A stretch of 64,000 bases of DNA from Paenisporosarcina sp050269735 (GCF_050269735.1 NZ_JBNNIX010000001.1:868001-932000); one strand, 5' to 3'. Positions 50,721-60,030 are shown, numbered from the stretch's first letter. The notes: generated from the sequence alone by a model not told the origin. Translations and numbers: made by a program.

Positions 50721-51404
50721 TTATTTCTGTGAGGAAATAATTTTTAGTTTTTGTTCCAAAAATAAGGATAAAATATCCCGAAGCTTTGTGATGCTGGAGA
50801 AGTCAAAAATTGTTTGTGCGAGTACGTTTATGATGGCTAGGAGTAGGAAAAACCATACGGTTCCTAAAATAACAATATCTAGATATTCAAGCGTGATAGA
50901 TCCGGATAAAAGAATACCACCTAAAAAGGTCAATACCGGAAATAAATAGATCTGTATGGATGTGCTCATGCGGGTTCCGAACGATTTTTTTCTCGAAACA
51001 TTTTCGATTTCATTTCGAACAATTTCTTCAAGTATCAGAATGTTATCCAAATCAGTTAGTGATATTTGAAGTTTATATTCGAGCATATGAAACCAGACTG
51101 CGACTTCTTCATCATAATTTTTTTTGAATTTATAAATGGCGTTATTCTGTAAGATATCATGCTTTAGATATGAGTCAAATAAGGCGTAAACTAAATATCC
51201 CGTAAAAATTGTAACAGCAGATAAAATGTAATAGTCGGCTAAAAACAAGAAGAGACAGATTAACAATGAGGCTGGCAAACTGGAAATAATTAAACGATTT
51301 TTCCAATTGGATACTTTAATATACCTAAAAATCATCGTCAATTTTTCAAGTGGATTAAATATGTTGTTGTAGCTTTCATAAACAGTGAACATTACTTTAT
51401 TCAT
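50721..51404 (-). CDS. hypothetical membrane protein
   Basis: This is a 227-aa protein with two hydrophobic hairpins (residues ~40-85, SLPASLLICLFLFLADYYIL and AVTIFTGYLVYALF; ~155-205, FPVLTFLGGILLSG and VILGTVWFFLLLAIINV) separated by a charged cytoplasmic region. No motif recognised. The ATG at 51404 has GGAGGG upstream. It is very AT-rich, in a low-GC stretch with the following spore genes. Confidence 0.65.
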   Translation of the reverse strand: MNKVMFTVYESYNNIFNPLEKLTMIFRYIKVSNWKNRLIISSLPASLLICLFLFLADYYILSAVTIFTGYLVYALFDSYLKHDILQNNAIYKFKKNYDEEVAVWFHMLEYKLQISLTDLDNILILEEIVRNEIENVSRKKSFGTRMSTSIQIYLFPVLTFLGGILLSGSITLEYLDIVILGTVWFFLLLAIINVLAQTIFDFSSITKLRDILSLFLEQKLKIISSQK

Positions 51405-51687
51405 TAAGATTCCCTCCAATCTCTATCTATATATATGGAAGGAGAGGGGGAAAATATAGGCTTTTAAGATTATTACTAAGTTTAGTATAAATTCAATTCC
51501 TATTAAGCCTCAAATTTTTTCAAGTGTGACTTCAACTAATCCTTCATTTTTTTAACTAAGCGAGTTCTCAACCCTGCGATTCCTGCAAGTTCAGGGCAAA
51601 AAACTTCGTTATCAAATAAAATATATAACCACCTTGTATGATTTTTTAAAAAAGGAACATTCTATATGCAACAAGGAGGTGAGCAAC

Positions 51688-51894
51688 ATGGCAAACAACA
51701 ATTCAAGCAACAAATTATCAGTACCAGGTGCAAAACAAGCTTTGGATCAAATGAAGTATGAAATTGCACAAGAATTTGGTGTACAACTAGGCGAAAACGC
51801 TACATCGCGTGCTAACGGTTCCGTTGGCGGAGAAATCACTAAGCGATTAGTAGCACAAGCCCAACAACAATTAAGAGGTAATCAAAATTCATAA
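51688..51894 (+). CDS. small acid-soluble spore protein, alpha/beta type
   Basis: This is a 68-aa DNA-protecting spore protein. The family core is present: LSVPGAKQALDQMKYEIAQEFG, with the GPR protease site around EFGVQL, and the second block TSRANGSVGGEITKRLV. AAGGAGGTGAG ends 4-5 bases before the ATG, an excellent ribosome site. It is expected to be sigma-G dependent; I could not assign the promoter. The extra Asn-rich N-terminus is normal for the family. Confidence 0.95.
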   Translation: MANNNSSNKLSVPGAKQALDQMKYEIAQEFGVQLGENATSRANGSVGGEITKRLVAQAQQQLRGNQNS

Positions 51895-51902
51895 AACATG
51901 GG

Positions 51903-51930
51903 CCGGCAGATTCTTCTGTCGGCTTTTATT
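51903..51930 (+). terminator. terminator of the SASP gene
   Basis: The stem gccggcaga/tctgtcggc with loop ttct is followed by TTTTATTT. Confidence 0.88.
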
Positions 51931-52022
51931 TGTTTAGTGCGAATAACAAAAGGTCTTTGTGGTCAACCTTCTTACTAGCTAAAGTAGTTTTCCCTTATTT
52001 TCAGTTTCAATTAGTTTTCTCG

Positions 52023-52481
52023 ATGAAAGGATGTGCAGATTCTTTGCTTCTTGCACCACTTTTACTGTTTTTCTGGATCGTCACCATTTTAGTGGCCAGC
52101 TGCACAGCAGATGCACATGCTTTTTTGTACGAGCAGGCCATCAGTTTTCAGTTAGATCTATCACCAAATTTTAGTGACTTGCTTATTACACATGAAATTC
52201 ATCTCCATGAAAAGTTCTTTATTATCCAAAAAGTTGGTCACATTTCTGCTTTTGGGTTATTGTACTTTTTCCTTTTAGCTACAATAAAGAAGTTTGGATA
52301 TGCTTTTATTTTGTGTAGTATCTTTGCATTTTTCACCGAAATTCTGCAGCTGTTTTTTCAACGAAATGGGCGACTTTTTGATGTGGGATTTGATCTAATT
52401 GGCATTCTCATTGTATTTTTCATATGTAAGTTATTGGTCACGACCTCTAATTCAAAAAAAGTTTACGGATTATCAGGATAA
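52023..52481 (+). CDS. VanZ-like membrane protein
   Basis: This is a ~152-aa protein with four membrane helices in the VanZ pattern: PLLLFFWIVTILVASCTA, then IQKVGHISAFGLLYFFLL with the conserved His, then ILCSIFAFFTEILQLF, RNGRLFDVGFDLIGI (Glu, Gln, Arg and Asp positions kept) and a last helix. The frame is open back to 51930, inside the preceding terminator, so the true start is unclear; 52023 fits the first helix but has a poor ribosome site. VanZ proteins relate to teicoplanin resistance and sporulation; the role here is unknown. Confidence 0.75.
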   Translation: MKGCADSLLLAPLLLFFWIVTILVASCTADAHAFLYEQAISFQLDLSPNFSDLLITHEIHLHEKFFIIQKVGHISAFGLLYFFLLATIKKFGYAFILCSIFAFFTEILQLFFQRNGRLFDVGFDLIGILIVFFICKLLVTTSNSKKVYGLSG

Positions 52482-52720
52482 AAATGAGCATGCAATTAAT
52501 TTCGACTACCGAAAATTACGAACCATAAAAGTAATTTGTTTTCAATGTTTTTTTGAAATAATACATTATAAATGTGACAAATTAGTGAATTATTAATTTC
52601 CCTCCGCAAACCGACATTTTTTTACAAAAGCAATTAGTTATGATGATTCTTGAGCATACAAGCTCCACAAAATTCAGACAAAAAATACCATATATAATTA
52701 AATGGAGGAAAGGATTACTC

Positions 52721-52879
52721 ATGACAAATTTACACATGAAAGTGCTTTTGCTTGGGCAAATCAATATTAAGAGGAGAGTTATGTATTATAAAGCAAAGCA
52801 TTTTGGTTTTACGCATTCAAGCGTAGTCGCATGCAGCCAAGAGCTTGATACATTGTTGAATAAATACCAAGGAATTTAA
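52721..52879 (+). CDS. Spo0E-like sporulation regulatory phosphatase
   Basis: This is a 52-aa helical-hairpin protein with the family motif SQELD (residues ~38-42) in VACSQELDTLLNKYQ, preceded by MYYKAKHFGF. Spo0E-type phosphatases remove phosphate from Spo0A and so delay sporulation. The ATG at 52721 has AAAGGA 7 bases upstream and supplies the first helix (LLLGQINIKRR). An internal ATG at 52781, also with GAGGAGAG, would give only the second helix. Confidence 0.8.
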   Translation: MTNLHMKVLLLGQINIKRRVMYYKAKHFGFTHSSVVACSQELDTLLNKYQGI

Positions 52880-52897
52880 TTGCATACACTAAAAAGG

Positions 52898-52936
52898 AAT
52901 CTAGAAGCCACCCGCTTTATAAAGATTCTTTTTTTA
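52898..52936 (+). terminator. terminator of the Spo0E-like gene
   Basis: The stem gaatct/agattc around an 18-base loop is followed by TTTTTTTAT. The long loop makes it less certain. Confidence 0.6.
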
Positions 52937-53030
52937 TATCTAAAAAACATAACTTTTGCACAAAGAAAACAGAATATGTCCTTGTGAGATCGAAGGCATT
53001 GGTGTTGCCGAGAACGCCAAAAGATGCTTT

Positions 53031-53190
53031 TACAACGTCAACGTCGATTTCTCCTACGTGGACGCCAATTTCTCCTACGTGAACGTCGATTTTTCCTACG
53101 TCAACGCCGATAATTCCTACGTGACCTCGATTATTCATATTTCAACGCCAAATATCCCTACGTCACCGTCCATTATTCCAACCAAGAGTC
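53031..53190. repeat. 21-nt-period array D
   Basis: CTACGT-type units have TAC (or its variant) at 53055, 53076, 53097, 53118, 53138 and 53159 (steps 21, 21, 21, 20, 21), with an edge unit at 53031. The conserved part is CCTACGTNAACG; the rest varies. 53191-53383 holds no recognised element apart from the Shine-Dalgarno of the next gene. Confidence 0.85.
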
Positions 53191-53383
53191 GTGGTATTTT
53201 TTCATTTCAGCTATCAAATTACTCAATTTTAATAGATTTACTTGAATATGATAAGTAGAGGATACATTCATGAAAATCTGATTCGCTAGCGGCATGTATG
53301 TTTATCTTTTAGGCGAGGATTTTGCCATCTACAAAGTGAATGGGAGATGCATGCCTTGTTCCAATTAAGGAGAATGAAAATAA

Positions 53384-53539
53384 ATGAGTAAATATCATCA
53401 AAATGAGAAATTTGATTCTCTAACGAAAAAATGCGAGTCAAGATTTGCACATTTGGTAACTGAAATAACTATAACTTCTGAGGCTATTCGATTCGCCTCC
53501 TATAATCACTGGTTTATTGGAGATGAACTGAATGGCTGA
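53384..53539 (+). CDS. 51-aa hypothetical protein coupled to the beta-helix gene
   Basis: The short frame starts MSKYHQNEKFDSLTKKCES and ends FASYNHWFIGDELNG. AAGGAG lies about 12 bases before the ATG. Its stop overlaps the next ATG (ATGGCTGA), strongly implying coupled translation. Not recognised; its position resembles small head genes found before phage tail-fibre or surface proteins. Confidence 0.6.
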   Translation: MSKYHQNEKFDSLTKKCESRFAHLVTEITITSEAIRFASYNHWFIGDELNG

Positions 53540-54440
53540 TTTTCCAATCATCTTAGTGGACGATTTTCAAGGTGCAACGGATTCTTTAAAGATCCAAGCA
53601 GCAATAAATTTTGCTGAAAAGAATAATCAAAAGGTTGTAGTAAGTGGGAATAGAACGTACTCCTTGAATGCGCCAATTGTGATAAAAAAAGGTGTGGAGG
53701 TGCAAGCAAGTCGTGCCACGCACTATACCGTACAAGGGAATTTTCGGGTGTTTGAACTTCAACAAGACGCTTCATTGGTAGGTGGTTTCATTACAATAAA
53801 TAGTTCAAGTTACAATTCTGACGTTATTTATTTGGATGGAAAATACCAATATGAAAAAACGTGCGTGAAGGATTTGTATTTGACAAATTGGTCCGGAAAA
53901 AATGGAGGGACGGCAATCAAGCTATATGCAGGAGCAAACGGCAGTAAAATTCAATATATTAACTTCGAAAACATATCCATTTCAAGGTTTTCGAAAGGGA
54001 TATTTTTGCAAGCAGTGAAACCAGCTTCGGGTGAAGCTTGGGTCAATGCCAATCGATTCGATAAAATTACCCTCGATGGATGCACAGATATGATTGTGCT
54101 GGACTCCTCAAAACAGCCACCAAATGAATGCTCAGGCAATGTCTTTACCAATCTTCAAATCCAACCATCCAGTGATACAAATAAACTGGTTACAATTACA
54201 GGAACGGAAAATCAATTTGATGGTATGTCGTGGGATTTGCATTTCATCAAACATACAAATCCTGTTGTGGAGTTTAAAACGGCCAGTTCCGGCAATCAGT
54301 TTAGAATCTTACTTCCTTACAATCGAATCGTAAACAATGGAGATCTTAGCAATAGTAAAGGGAGAGATATCATTCCGTTAACTACGAGTGATCCGACAAC
54401 TCCGACCATCGGGCAAATATGGTTAAGGGTAGATTTATAA
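53532..54440 (+). CDS. right-handed beta-helix (pectate-lyase-like) protein
   Basis: This is a 302-aa protein without signal peptide. The start FPIILVDDFQGATDSLKIQAAINFAE is the usual cap of pectate-lyase-fold tail-spike and capsule enzymes, followed by short hydrophobic-polar rungs (TAIKLYAGANGSKIQYINFENI; NRFDKITLDGCTDMIVL). The C-terminus TPTIGQIWLRVD is typical of phage or prophage fibre ends. Carbohydrate binding or cleavage is likely, but no catalytic set is certain. It overlaps both neighbours. Confidence 0.75.
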   Translation: MADFPIILVDDFQGATDSLKIQAAINFAEKNNQKVVVSGNRTYSLNAPIVIKKGVEVQASRATHYTVQGNFRVFELQQDASLVGGFITINSSSYNSDVIYLDGKYQYEKTCVKDLYLTNWSGKNGGTAIKLYAGANGSKIQYINFENISISRFSKGIFLQAVKPASGEAWVNANRFDKITLDGCTDMIVLDSSKQPPNECSGNVFTNLQIQPSSDTNKLVTITGTENQFDGMSWDLHFIKHTNPVVEFKTASSGNQFRILLPYNRIVNNGDLSNSKGRDIIPLTTSDPTTPTIGQIWLRVDL

Positions 54441-54646
54441 TGGCCACACCCATCGCATACCAGAAAATCCAAACGGCAAAAGGGATGCTTCGTGTTCCTA
54501 TTTACAAAATTAGTGATGTAAAAGATTCATCTTTACGGATTTACACAAGTAAAGGAATTGGTTGTTTTGATCTCGTTTCACCCTCAAATGCTACTCCCTT
54601 GCGCGTAATGACTGCAAACGGGATACGAGGAATTCGCACCATTTAA
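54440..54646 (+). CDS. 68-aa hypothetical protein with two similar halves
   Basis: ATG overlaps the previous stop (TAATG). Residues ~15-30 (GMLRVPIYKISDVKDS) and 55-68 (TPLRVMTANGIRGI) and the central RIYTSKGIGCFDLVS suggest short beta repeats of the kind LRxxTxxGIxxF. This is probably an accessory to the beta-helix protein. No family recognised. A terminator follows at 54682. Confidence 0.6.
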   Translation: MATPIAYQKIQTAKGMLRVPIYKISDVKDSSLRIYTSKGIGCFDLVSPSNATPLRVMTANGIRGIRTI

Positions 54647-54681
54647 TTGTGTCATACGATTTACAGACTAAATAGTTTGGC

Positions 54682-54712
54682 AAACCAGCATTCGTTGCTG
54701 GTTTCTTTTCTG
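54682..54712 (+). terminator. terminator of the beta-helix cassette
   Basis: A perfect 9-bp stem aaaccagca/tgctggttt with loop ttcgt is followed by CTTTTCT. Confidence 0.8.
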
Positions 54713-54796
54713 TAATCCATTTATGAAGAAATGAAAATTTTCGATCTAATGAAATTTATGGTACGCTTGTTTCAAAAATTAAGTGGGGGAAATGAA

Positions 54797-56482
54797 ATGA
54801 CTAAAGAAACGAACTGGTGGAAGAAAAGTGTTGTGTATCAAGTGTATCCACGCAGTTTTTATGATTCAAATGGAGATGGAATCGGTGATTTACAGGGCAT
54901 CATTTCAAAATTGGATTATTTGGCGGAGCTTGGTGTAGACGTGATTTGGCTAAGTCCGGTATATGATTCGCCGAATGATGACAACGGTTATGACATTAGG
55001 GATTATCAAAACATCATGGATGAATTCGGCACAATGGCGGATTTTGATGAGTTGTTGAAAGCGGCAAAGGAAAGAAATCTCAAAATTATTATGGATTTGG
55101 TCGTCAATCACACCTCAGATGAACATGCGTGGTTTGTTGAGTCGAAGTCGAGTGTGGACAATCCTAAACGAGATTATTACATATGGGCACCAGGAGAAAA
55201 CGGGCAGCCACCGAACAATTGGGGATCTGTTTTTGGAGGGTCCGCTTGGCAATGGAATGAGGAAACACAGGACTACTATCTTCATTTATTTTCAAAAAAA
55301 CAGCCTGATCTAAATTGGGAAGATGAAGAATTGAGACAGTCGGTATATGACATGATGCGTTTTTGGCTCGATAAGGGAATTGGCGGATTCCGCATGGATG
55401 TTATCAATTTCATTTCAAAAGTTCCGGGCTTGCCTGATGGCGCAAAAAATGAAGGGCAAGCATTCGGAGATGGAAGTCCATACTTCATGAATGGTCCTAA
55501 AATACATGACTTTTTACACGAAATGAATCAAGAAGTGCTTTCGCATTATGACGTCTTGACTGTTGGAGAAATGCCGGGAGCGTCACCGAAGGAAGCCATC
55601 GATTATACGAATCCGGAAAATAAAGAAGTAAACATGATTTTCACTTTCGAACATATGGATTTAGATAGTGGACAAAACGGAAAATGGGATTTAAAACCAC
55701 TGAATTTGATCGAACTAAAAGAAAATCTCGAAAAATGGCAAACGTCTCTTCAAGGCAAGGGATGGAACAGTCTATATTGGAACAATCATGACCAGCCTCG
55801 AATTGTTTCGCGTTTTGGGGACGATGGGGAGTATCGCGTGCAGTCGGCAAAAATGCTTGGGACTTGTTTACATATGATGCAAGGGACGCCTTACATTTAT
55901 CAAGGTGAAGAAATCGGCATGACGAATGTGGCGTTTGAGACAATTGAGCAATACAAAGATCTTGAAACGTTGAATATGTATAATGAAAAAATCGAACAAG
56001 GTGTCGATCACCATACAATTATGCAATCTATATACACAAAAGGTCGCGACAATGCACGTACACCGATGCAATGGTCATCCGAAAAAAATGGTGGGTTTAC
56101 AACGGGAACACCTTGGATTGAAGTGAATCCGAGATACACAGAAATAAATGTGGAGAATGATTTACTGAGGGAACAGTCGATTTTTGCACATTATCAGCAG
56201 TTGATCAGTTTGAGAAAACAATTGGATGTCATCACAAACGGAGATTTCAATTTACTATACAAAGATCATCCGCAACTTTTTGCATATGAACGCAGAACTG
56301 AAGCAGAAAGCCTTCTCGTGTTGTGTAACTTCAGTAAGGAAGAAATACTTCTGGAAAAAGATGTCGTGAAAAACTATTCAACTAATAGTAAGGTCATCGC
56401 CCAGAATTATTCATCCGTTGAATTGTTAAATGACTTTGTTTTGCGACCTTATGAGACGTTGGTCTTTTATTCTTCCAAGTAG
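54797..56482 (+). CDS. alpha-glucosidase / oligo-1,6-glucosidase (GH13), first copy
   Basis: This is a 561-aa cytoplasmic GH13 enzyme (subfamily 31 type). Conserved regions: DLVVNHTSDEH, GFRMDVINFISK (nucleophile Asp), VGEMPG (acid Glu), and NNHDQPR (transition-state Asp). The start WWKKSVVYQVYPRSFYDSNG is classic. Val/Ile after the nucleophile region (VINFI) points to alpha-1,6 or sucrose-type rather than strict maltose activity; this is weak evidence. The ATG at 54797 has GTGGGGGAAAT upstream; the upstream ATG at 54731 does not. It is a paralogue of 61848. Confidence 0.92.
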   Translation: MTKETNWWKKSVVYQVYPRSFYDSNGDGIGDLQGIISKLDYLAELGVDVIWLSPVYDSPNDDNGYDIRDYQNIMDEFGTMADFDELLKAAKERNLKIIMDLVVNHTSDEHAWFVESKSSVDNPKRDYYIWAPGENGQPPNNWGSVFGGSAWQWNEETQDYYLHLFSKKQPDLNWEDEELRQSVYDMMRFWLDKGIGGFRMDVINFISKVPGLPDGAKNEGQAFGDGSPYFMNGPKIHDFLHEMNQEVLSHYDVLTVGEMPGASPKEAIDYTNPENKEVNMIFTFEHMDLDSGQNGKWDLKPLNLIELKENLEKWQTSLQGKGWNSLYWNNHDQPRIVSRFGDDGEYRVQSAKMLGTCLHMMQGTPYIYQGEEIGMTNVAFETIEQYKDLETLNMYNEKIEQGVDHHTIMQSIYTKGRDNARTPMQWSSEKNGGFTTGTPWIEVNPRYTEINVENDLLREQSIFAHYQQLISLRKQLDVITNGDFNLLYKDHPQLFAYERRTEAESLLVLCNFSKEEILLEKDVVKNYSTNSKVIAQNYSSVELLNDFVLRPYETLVFYSSK

Positions 56483-56591
56483 GAATGAATTGAGCAAAAA
56501 ATCAAATATAGACGAATCTTTAAAATCATGTATGATAAAAAAGATAACTTCATCGTTTAATAGAATTTAGCTAAATGGAGGTTAAGAGTAA

Positions 56592-57485
56592 ATGGTAGTC
56601 CTTGGTGTGGATATTGGGGGGACGAAAATTCGTTTCGGCGTTGTCGATTCGACTGGACAAGTGATTGAAGATCATGTTGTTCCAACTCAGATTCCTCTGT
56701 ATCCTTATTTAGAAGAAAAAATCGTGGAATTTTTACAGAACCATCCTCAGATTGATGCGATTGGAATCGGTACGAGAGGAATGGTTGATGCCGAACAAGG
56801 CGTCATCACTTTCGAAACCGAAACATTGCCTGGTTGGCAAGGCACAGAAGTGAAAGCGCTTTTACAAAAAGCGACGGGACTTCGAGTCGAAGTTAACAAT
56901 GATGCAAACTGTGCTGGTCTTGCTGAAAATCGACTGGGAGCGGCGAAAGGTTTCCGACGTACGGTTTGTTTAACGGTTGGAACTGGTCTGGGTGGCGGAT
57001 TTGTCACTGATGGTCACATTATGAATGGAGCTCACGGCGGTGCCGGCGAAGTCGGTCATATGATTTTATATCCGAATGGTCACGTTTGTGCTTGTGGTCG
57101 ACCTGGATGCAGTGAACAATATGTGTCAGGGACAGCACTTCGACGCTTTATAGCTGAACAGAACATTGTTGACGAGAACAATGAGCTTGTATCACCAAAT
57201 CGTATGTTCGAATTGGCTCAAGAAGGTCATGTGAAAGCATTGGCTCTTACGAAACAATTCACGGGTGATTTGGCCGTTGTCATCAGTTCACTCCAAGCTG
57301 TTCTTGATATGGATTGCGTCGTAATTGGCGGAGGTGTATCTGAATCTGCTGATGGCTGGTGGTCCTACTTACTGGAGGCACTTGAACCGTTGTTGCTGAA
57401 GCCATTGGAAGTAAAAAGAGCGAAGTTTGGCAATGAAGCAGGAATGCTTGGTGCAGCTTTACTTGTATGGACAGAAGAAAATTAA
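56592..57485 (+). CDS. ROK-family glucokinase
   Basis: This is a 297-aa sugar kinase. ATP-binding DIGGTKIRFG lies at residues 7-16, the sugar site includes NNDANCAGLAE, GTGLGGGFV follows, and the zinc motif CACGRPGCSEQY is intact. It probably phosphorylates glucose released by the two alpha-glucosidases of the operon. ATGGAGGTTAAG provides the ribosome site. The ABC ATPase gene follows after ~18 bases. Confidence 0.93.
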   Translation: MVVLGVDIGGTKIRFGVVDSTGQVIEDHVVPTQIPLYPYLEEKIVEFLQNHPQIDAIGIGTRGMVDAEQGVITFETETLPGWQGTEVKALLQKATGLRVEVNNDANCAGLAENRLGAAKGFRRTVCLTVGTGLGGGFVTDGHIMNGAHGGAGEVGHMILYPNGHVCACGRPGCSEQYVSGTALRRFIAEQNIVDENNELVSPNRMFELAQEGHVKALALTKQFTGDLAVVISSLQAVLDMDCVVIGGGVSESADGWWSYLLEALEPLLLKPLEVKRAKFGNEAGMLGAALLVWTEEN

Positions 57486-57503
57486 GCAAAGGACGTGGAT
57501 CGA

Positions 57504-58589
57504 TTGGCAAAATTAGTGTTGGAAAATATATCGAAAATTTATGATAACAACGTGACTGCTGTTTCGAATTTTGACTTGAAAGTGGAAGAAGAAGAATTTA
57601 TTGTTTTCGTCGGACCTTCAGGTTGTGGAAAGTCAACAACGTTACGTATGATTGCTGGCCTTGAAGACATTTCGAAGGGTGATTTTTATATCGATGGCAA
57701 ACGCATGAACGATGTTCCGCCAAAAGAACGTGATATTGCAATGGTTTTCCAAAACTATGCACTATATCCTCATATGACGGTTTTTGAAAACATGGCATTC
57801 GGTTTGAAGTTACGAAAGTTCCCGAAAGCGGAAATTGCAGAACGCGTAAAAAATGCAGCAGAAATCCTTGGCTTGGAACCTTATTTGAACCGTAAACCAA
57901 AAGCGCTATCAGGTGGTCAACGTCAACGTGTTGCATTGGGTCGTGCGATTGTCCGTGATGCCAATCTTTTCTTAATGGATGAGCCATTATCCAACCTAGA
58001 TTCGAAACTACGTGTTCAAATGCGTGCTGAAATTGCCAAATTGCATTTGCGTCTGAAAACGACAACGATTTATGTAACACATGACCAAACGGAGGCGATG
58101 ACAATGGCTTCACGTATCGTCATTATGAAAGATGGACTTGTTCAGCAAATCGGTACGCCAAAAGAAGTGTATGATAAGCCGGATAATGTATTCGTTGGTG
58201 GTTTCATCGGTTCGCCTTCCATGAATTTCTTCAACGGTAAAGTCGTGAATGGCCAATTCGTGATTGGGGAAACTTCTCTGGCAATTCCAGCATCACATGT
58301 AACTTATTTGAAAGAACAAGGCTACGAAGGAAAAGAAGTGATTTTAGGTATTCGTCCAGAACATATTTCGAACGAAGCACCGGTTGGATCACCAACATTA
58401 CCTGTAAAAGTGGAAGTATCAGAACTTACTGGCGCTGAATTGATGATTTACTCGAACATTGACAATCAAGAATTCATTTCACGTGTGGATGCAAGCAGCA
58501 ACCTTCAACCAGGCGATATGGTTAATCTTGCTTTCAACTTAGAAAAAGGACACTTTTTCGATAAAGAAAGTGAATTACGTATTAAGTAA
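57504..58589 (+). CDS. sugar ABC transporter ATP-binding protein (MsmX/UgpC type)
   Basis: This is a 361-aa ATPase with Walker A GPSGCGKSTT, Q-loop FQNYALYPHM, signature LSGGQRQRVALGRA, Walker B LFLMDEPLSNLD and H-loop VTHDQ, plus a C-terminal TOBE-type regulatory domain (VILGIRPEHI). The TTG at 57504 (MAKLVLENISKIY) fits the family start; the GTG at 57495 lies only 2 bases from AAAGGA. In Bacillus a shared MsmX serves many importers; here a dedicated ATPase is part of the operon. Confidence 0.93.
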   Translation: MAKLVLENISKIYDNNVTAVSNFDLKVEEEEFIVFVGPSGCGKSTTLRMIAGLEDISKGDFYIDGKRMNDVPPKERDIAMVFQNYALYPHMTVFENMAFGLKLRKFPKAEIAERVKNAAEILGLEPYLNRKPKALSGGQRQRVALGRAIVRDANLFLMDEPLSNLDSKLRVQMRAEIAKLHLRLKTTTIYVTHDQTEAMTMASRIVIMKDGLVQQIGTPKEVYDKPDNVFVGGFIGSPSMNFFNGKVVNGQFVIGETSLAIPASHVTYLKEQGYEGKEVILGIRPEHISNEAPVGSPTLPVKVEVSELTGAELMIYSNIDNQEFISRVDASSNLQPGDMVNLAFNLEKGHFFDKESELRIK

Positions 58590-58663
58590 AAGACGTAATT
58601 TAATTGTAAAAAAAGACATATTGAAGGAAATACCTTCATGTGATACGATGGGCTTACAAATTA

Positions 58664-58714
58664 ATGAAAACGGTTGCACAACTTTTTGCAGAGCTTTATG
58701 CAAACGGTTTCACA
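58664..58714 (+). promoter_or_regulatory. two cre/LacI-family operator-like sites
   Basis: ATGAAAACGGTTGCACA (58664-58680) and ATGCAAACGGTTTCACA (58698-58714) each fit the catabolite-responsive element WTGNAANCGNWWNCAW at all but the last base. They lie 34 bases apart, just before TATAAA (58720-58725) and the lipoprotein gene. Either CcpA or a local LacI-family repressor (MalR type) could bind. A secondary promoter for the transport genes is implied. Confidence 0.7.
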
Positions 58715-58749
58715 AACGCTATAAAAATACCATTTTGGGGGATAATCGA

Positions 58750-60030
58750 ATGAAAAAAACGGCATTATTAGCATCATTATTTATGGCTTCAAGTTTATTG
58801 GCAGCATGTAGTTCTGGTTCATCAGACTCTTCTAATGGTGAAGATGTGAAGATTGATGTATTCCAATTCAAGGTGGAATTTAAAGATCAATTTGAAGAAC
58901 TAGCTGAAGTTTATGAAAAAGAAAATGAAGGCGTGGATATCAACATCACGACAGTTGGTGGCGGTGAAGATTACGGCGCTGCACTTAAATCGAAGTTTGC
59001 ATCTGGCAAAGAACCAGCCATTTATAATGTTGGTGGACCACAAGATGTAGCGGACTGGAAAGAAAAATTAGCTGATTTAACAGATACGGCAGCAGCGAAA
59101 GCGGCATTGGACGGATCTTTAGATGGCGTAACAATGGAAGACAAAGTGTTGGGCTTACCATATAACCAAGAAGGTTACGGCTTGATTTACAATAAAGCAG
59201 TTTTCGAAAAAGCGGGTATCGATCCAACTTCAATCGTTGATTTTGCAAGCTTGGAAGAAGCAGTAAAAACACTTGATTCGAAAAAGAAAGACTTAGGTCT
59301 TGAAGCGGTATTTGCATTACCTGGTAAAGAAACATGGGTAACTGGTTTGCATTTATCAAATGCTTTCATCGCTCCTGAATTTGATTCAAACGTATTGAAC
59401 GCTTTCAATGCAAAAACTGTTGATTTCAAATATGGTGATGCTTTCAAGAGTGTTCTAGATTTACAAAATGACTACTCTGTTCAACCTTCAGTTAGTCTTG
59501 ACTACTCACAACAAGTAGAAGAATTATTCTCTCTTCAAAAAGTAGCAATCATTCAACAAGGGAACTGGGTTTATGGTTCAATCGCTGGCATTGATCAAGA
59601 GTTCGCGGACAACAACGTAGGTTTACTTCCAATTCCTGTTGAAGGCTTTGAAGGCGACCGTGTACCAGTCGGGATTCCTATGTACTGGGGCGTTAATAGC
59701 AATGCAGACGAAAAAGTTGTAGAAGAGTCGAAGAAATTCCTTGATTGGTTGTACACATCTGAAGCTGGTAAAGAAGCTGTATTGAACGACTTTAAATTCA
59801 TTCCTGCTTACGAAGGCTATGATGCAACGAAAATCTCTGATCCAATCTCAAAAGAAATCTACCAATATGCTGAAAAAGAAAAAACAATTGGTTGGGTGTT
59901 CATGGGTTATCCAACAGGTTGGGGTCAAGATGAGCTAGGCGTTGGCATCCAAAAATATCTAAGTGATGAAGCAAGCTGGGAAGAAGTTGTGGATTCAGCG
60001 AAGAAATCTTGGGAAGAATCTCGCAAATAA
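58750..60030 (+). CDS. sugar ABC transporter substrate-binding lipoprotein
   Basis: This is a 426-aa family 1 solute-binding protein. A lipoprotein signal ends in LLAAC with Cys at ~21, then SSGSSDSSNGEDVK. The fold motifs YNVGGPQDVADW, GLPYNQEGYGLIYNKAVFEKAG and FMGYPTGWGQ are typical of oligosaccharide binders. The long open frame upstream (from 58570) has no start signal and contains the operators, so ATG 58750, preceded by TTTGGGG, is used. Confidence 0.93.
   Translation: MKKTALLASLFMASSLLAACSSGSSDSSNGEDVKIDVFQFKVEFKDQFEELAEVYEKENEGVDINITTVGGGEDYGAALKSKFASGKEPAIYNVGGPQDVADWKEKLADLTDTAAAKAALDGSLDGVTMEDKVLGLPYNQEGYGLIYNKAVFEKAGIDPTSIVDFASLEEAVKTLDSKKKDLGLEAVFALPGKETWVTGLHLSNAFIAPEFDSNVLNAFNAKTVDFKYGDAFKSVLDLQNDYSVQPSVSLDYSQQVEELFSLQKVAIIQQGNWVYGSIAGIDQEFADNNVGLLPIPVEGFEGDRVPVGIPMYWGVNSNADEKVVEESKKFLDWLYTSEAGKEAVLNDFKFIPAYEGYDATKISDPISKEIYQYAEKEKTIGWVFMGYPTGWGQDELGVGIQKYLSDEASWEEVVDSAKKSWEESRK

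Noticed and set aside
52956..53258. 100-codon frame with VDFSYVN-type repeats
   Set aside because: It is array D read in frame; start lies in non-coding DNA without a Shine-Dalgarno.
58570..58749. N-terminal extension of the sugar-binding lipoprotein
   Set aside because: It would place the lipoprotein signal internally and cover the operator and promoter; ATG 58750 gives a proper lipobox.
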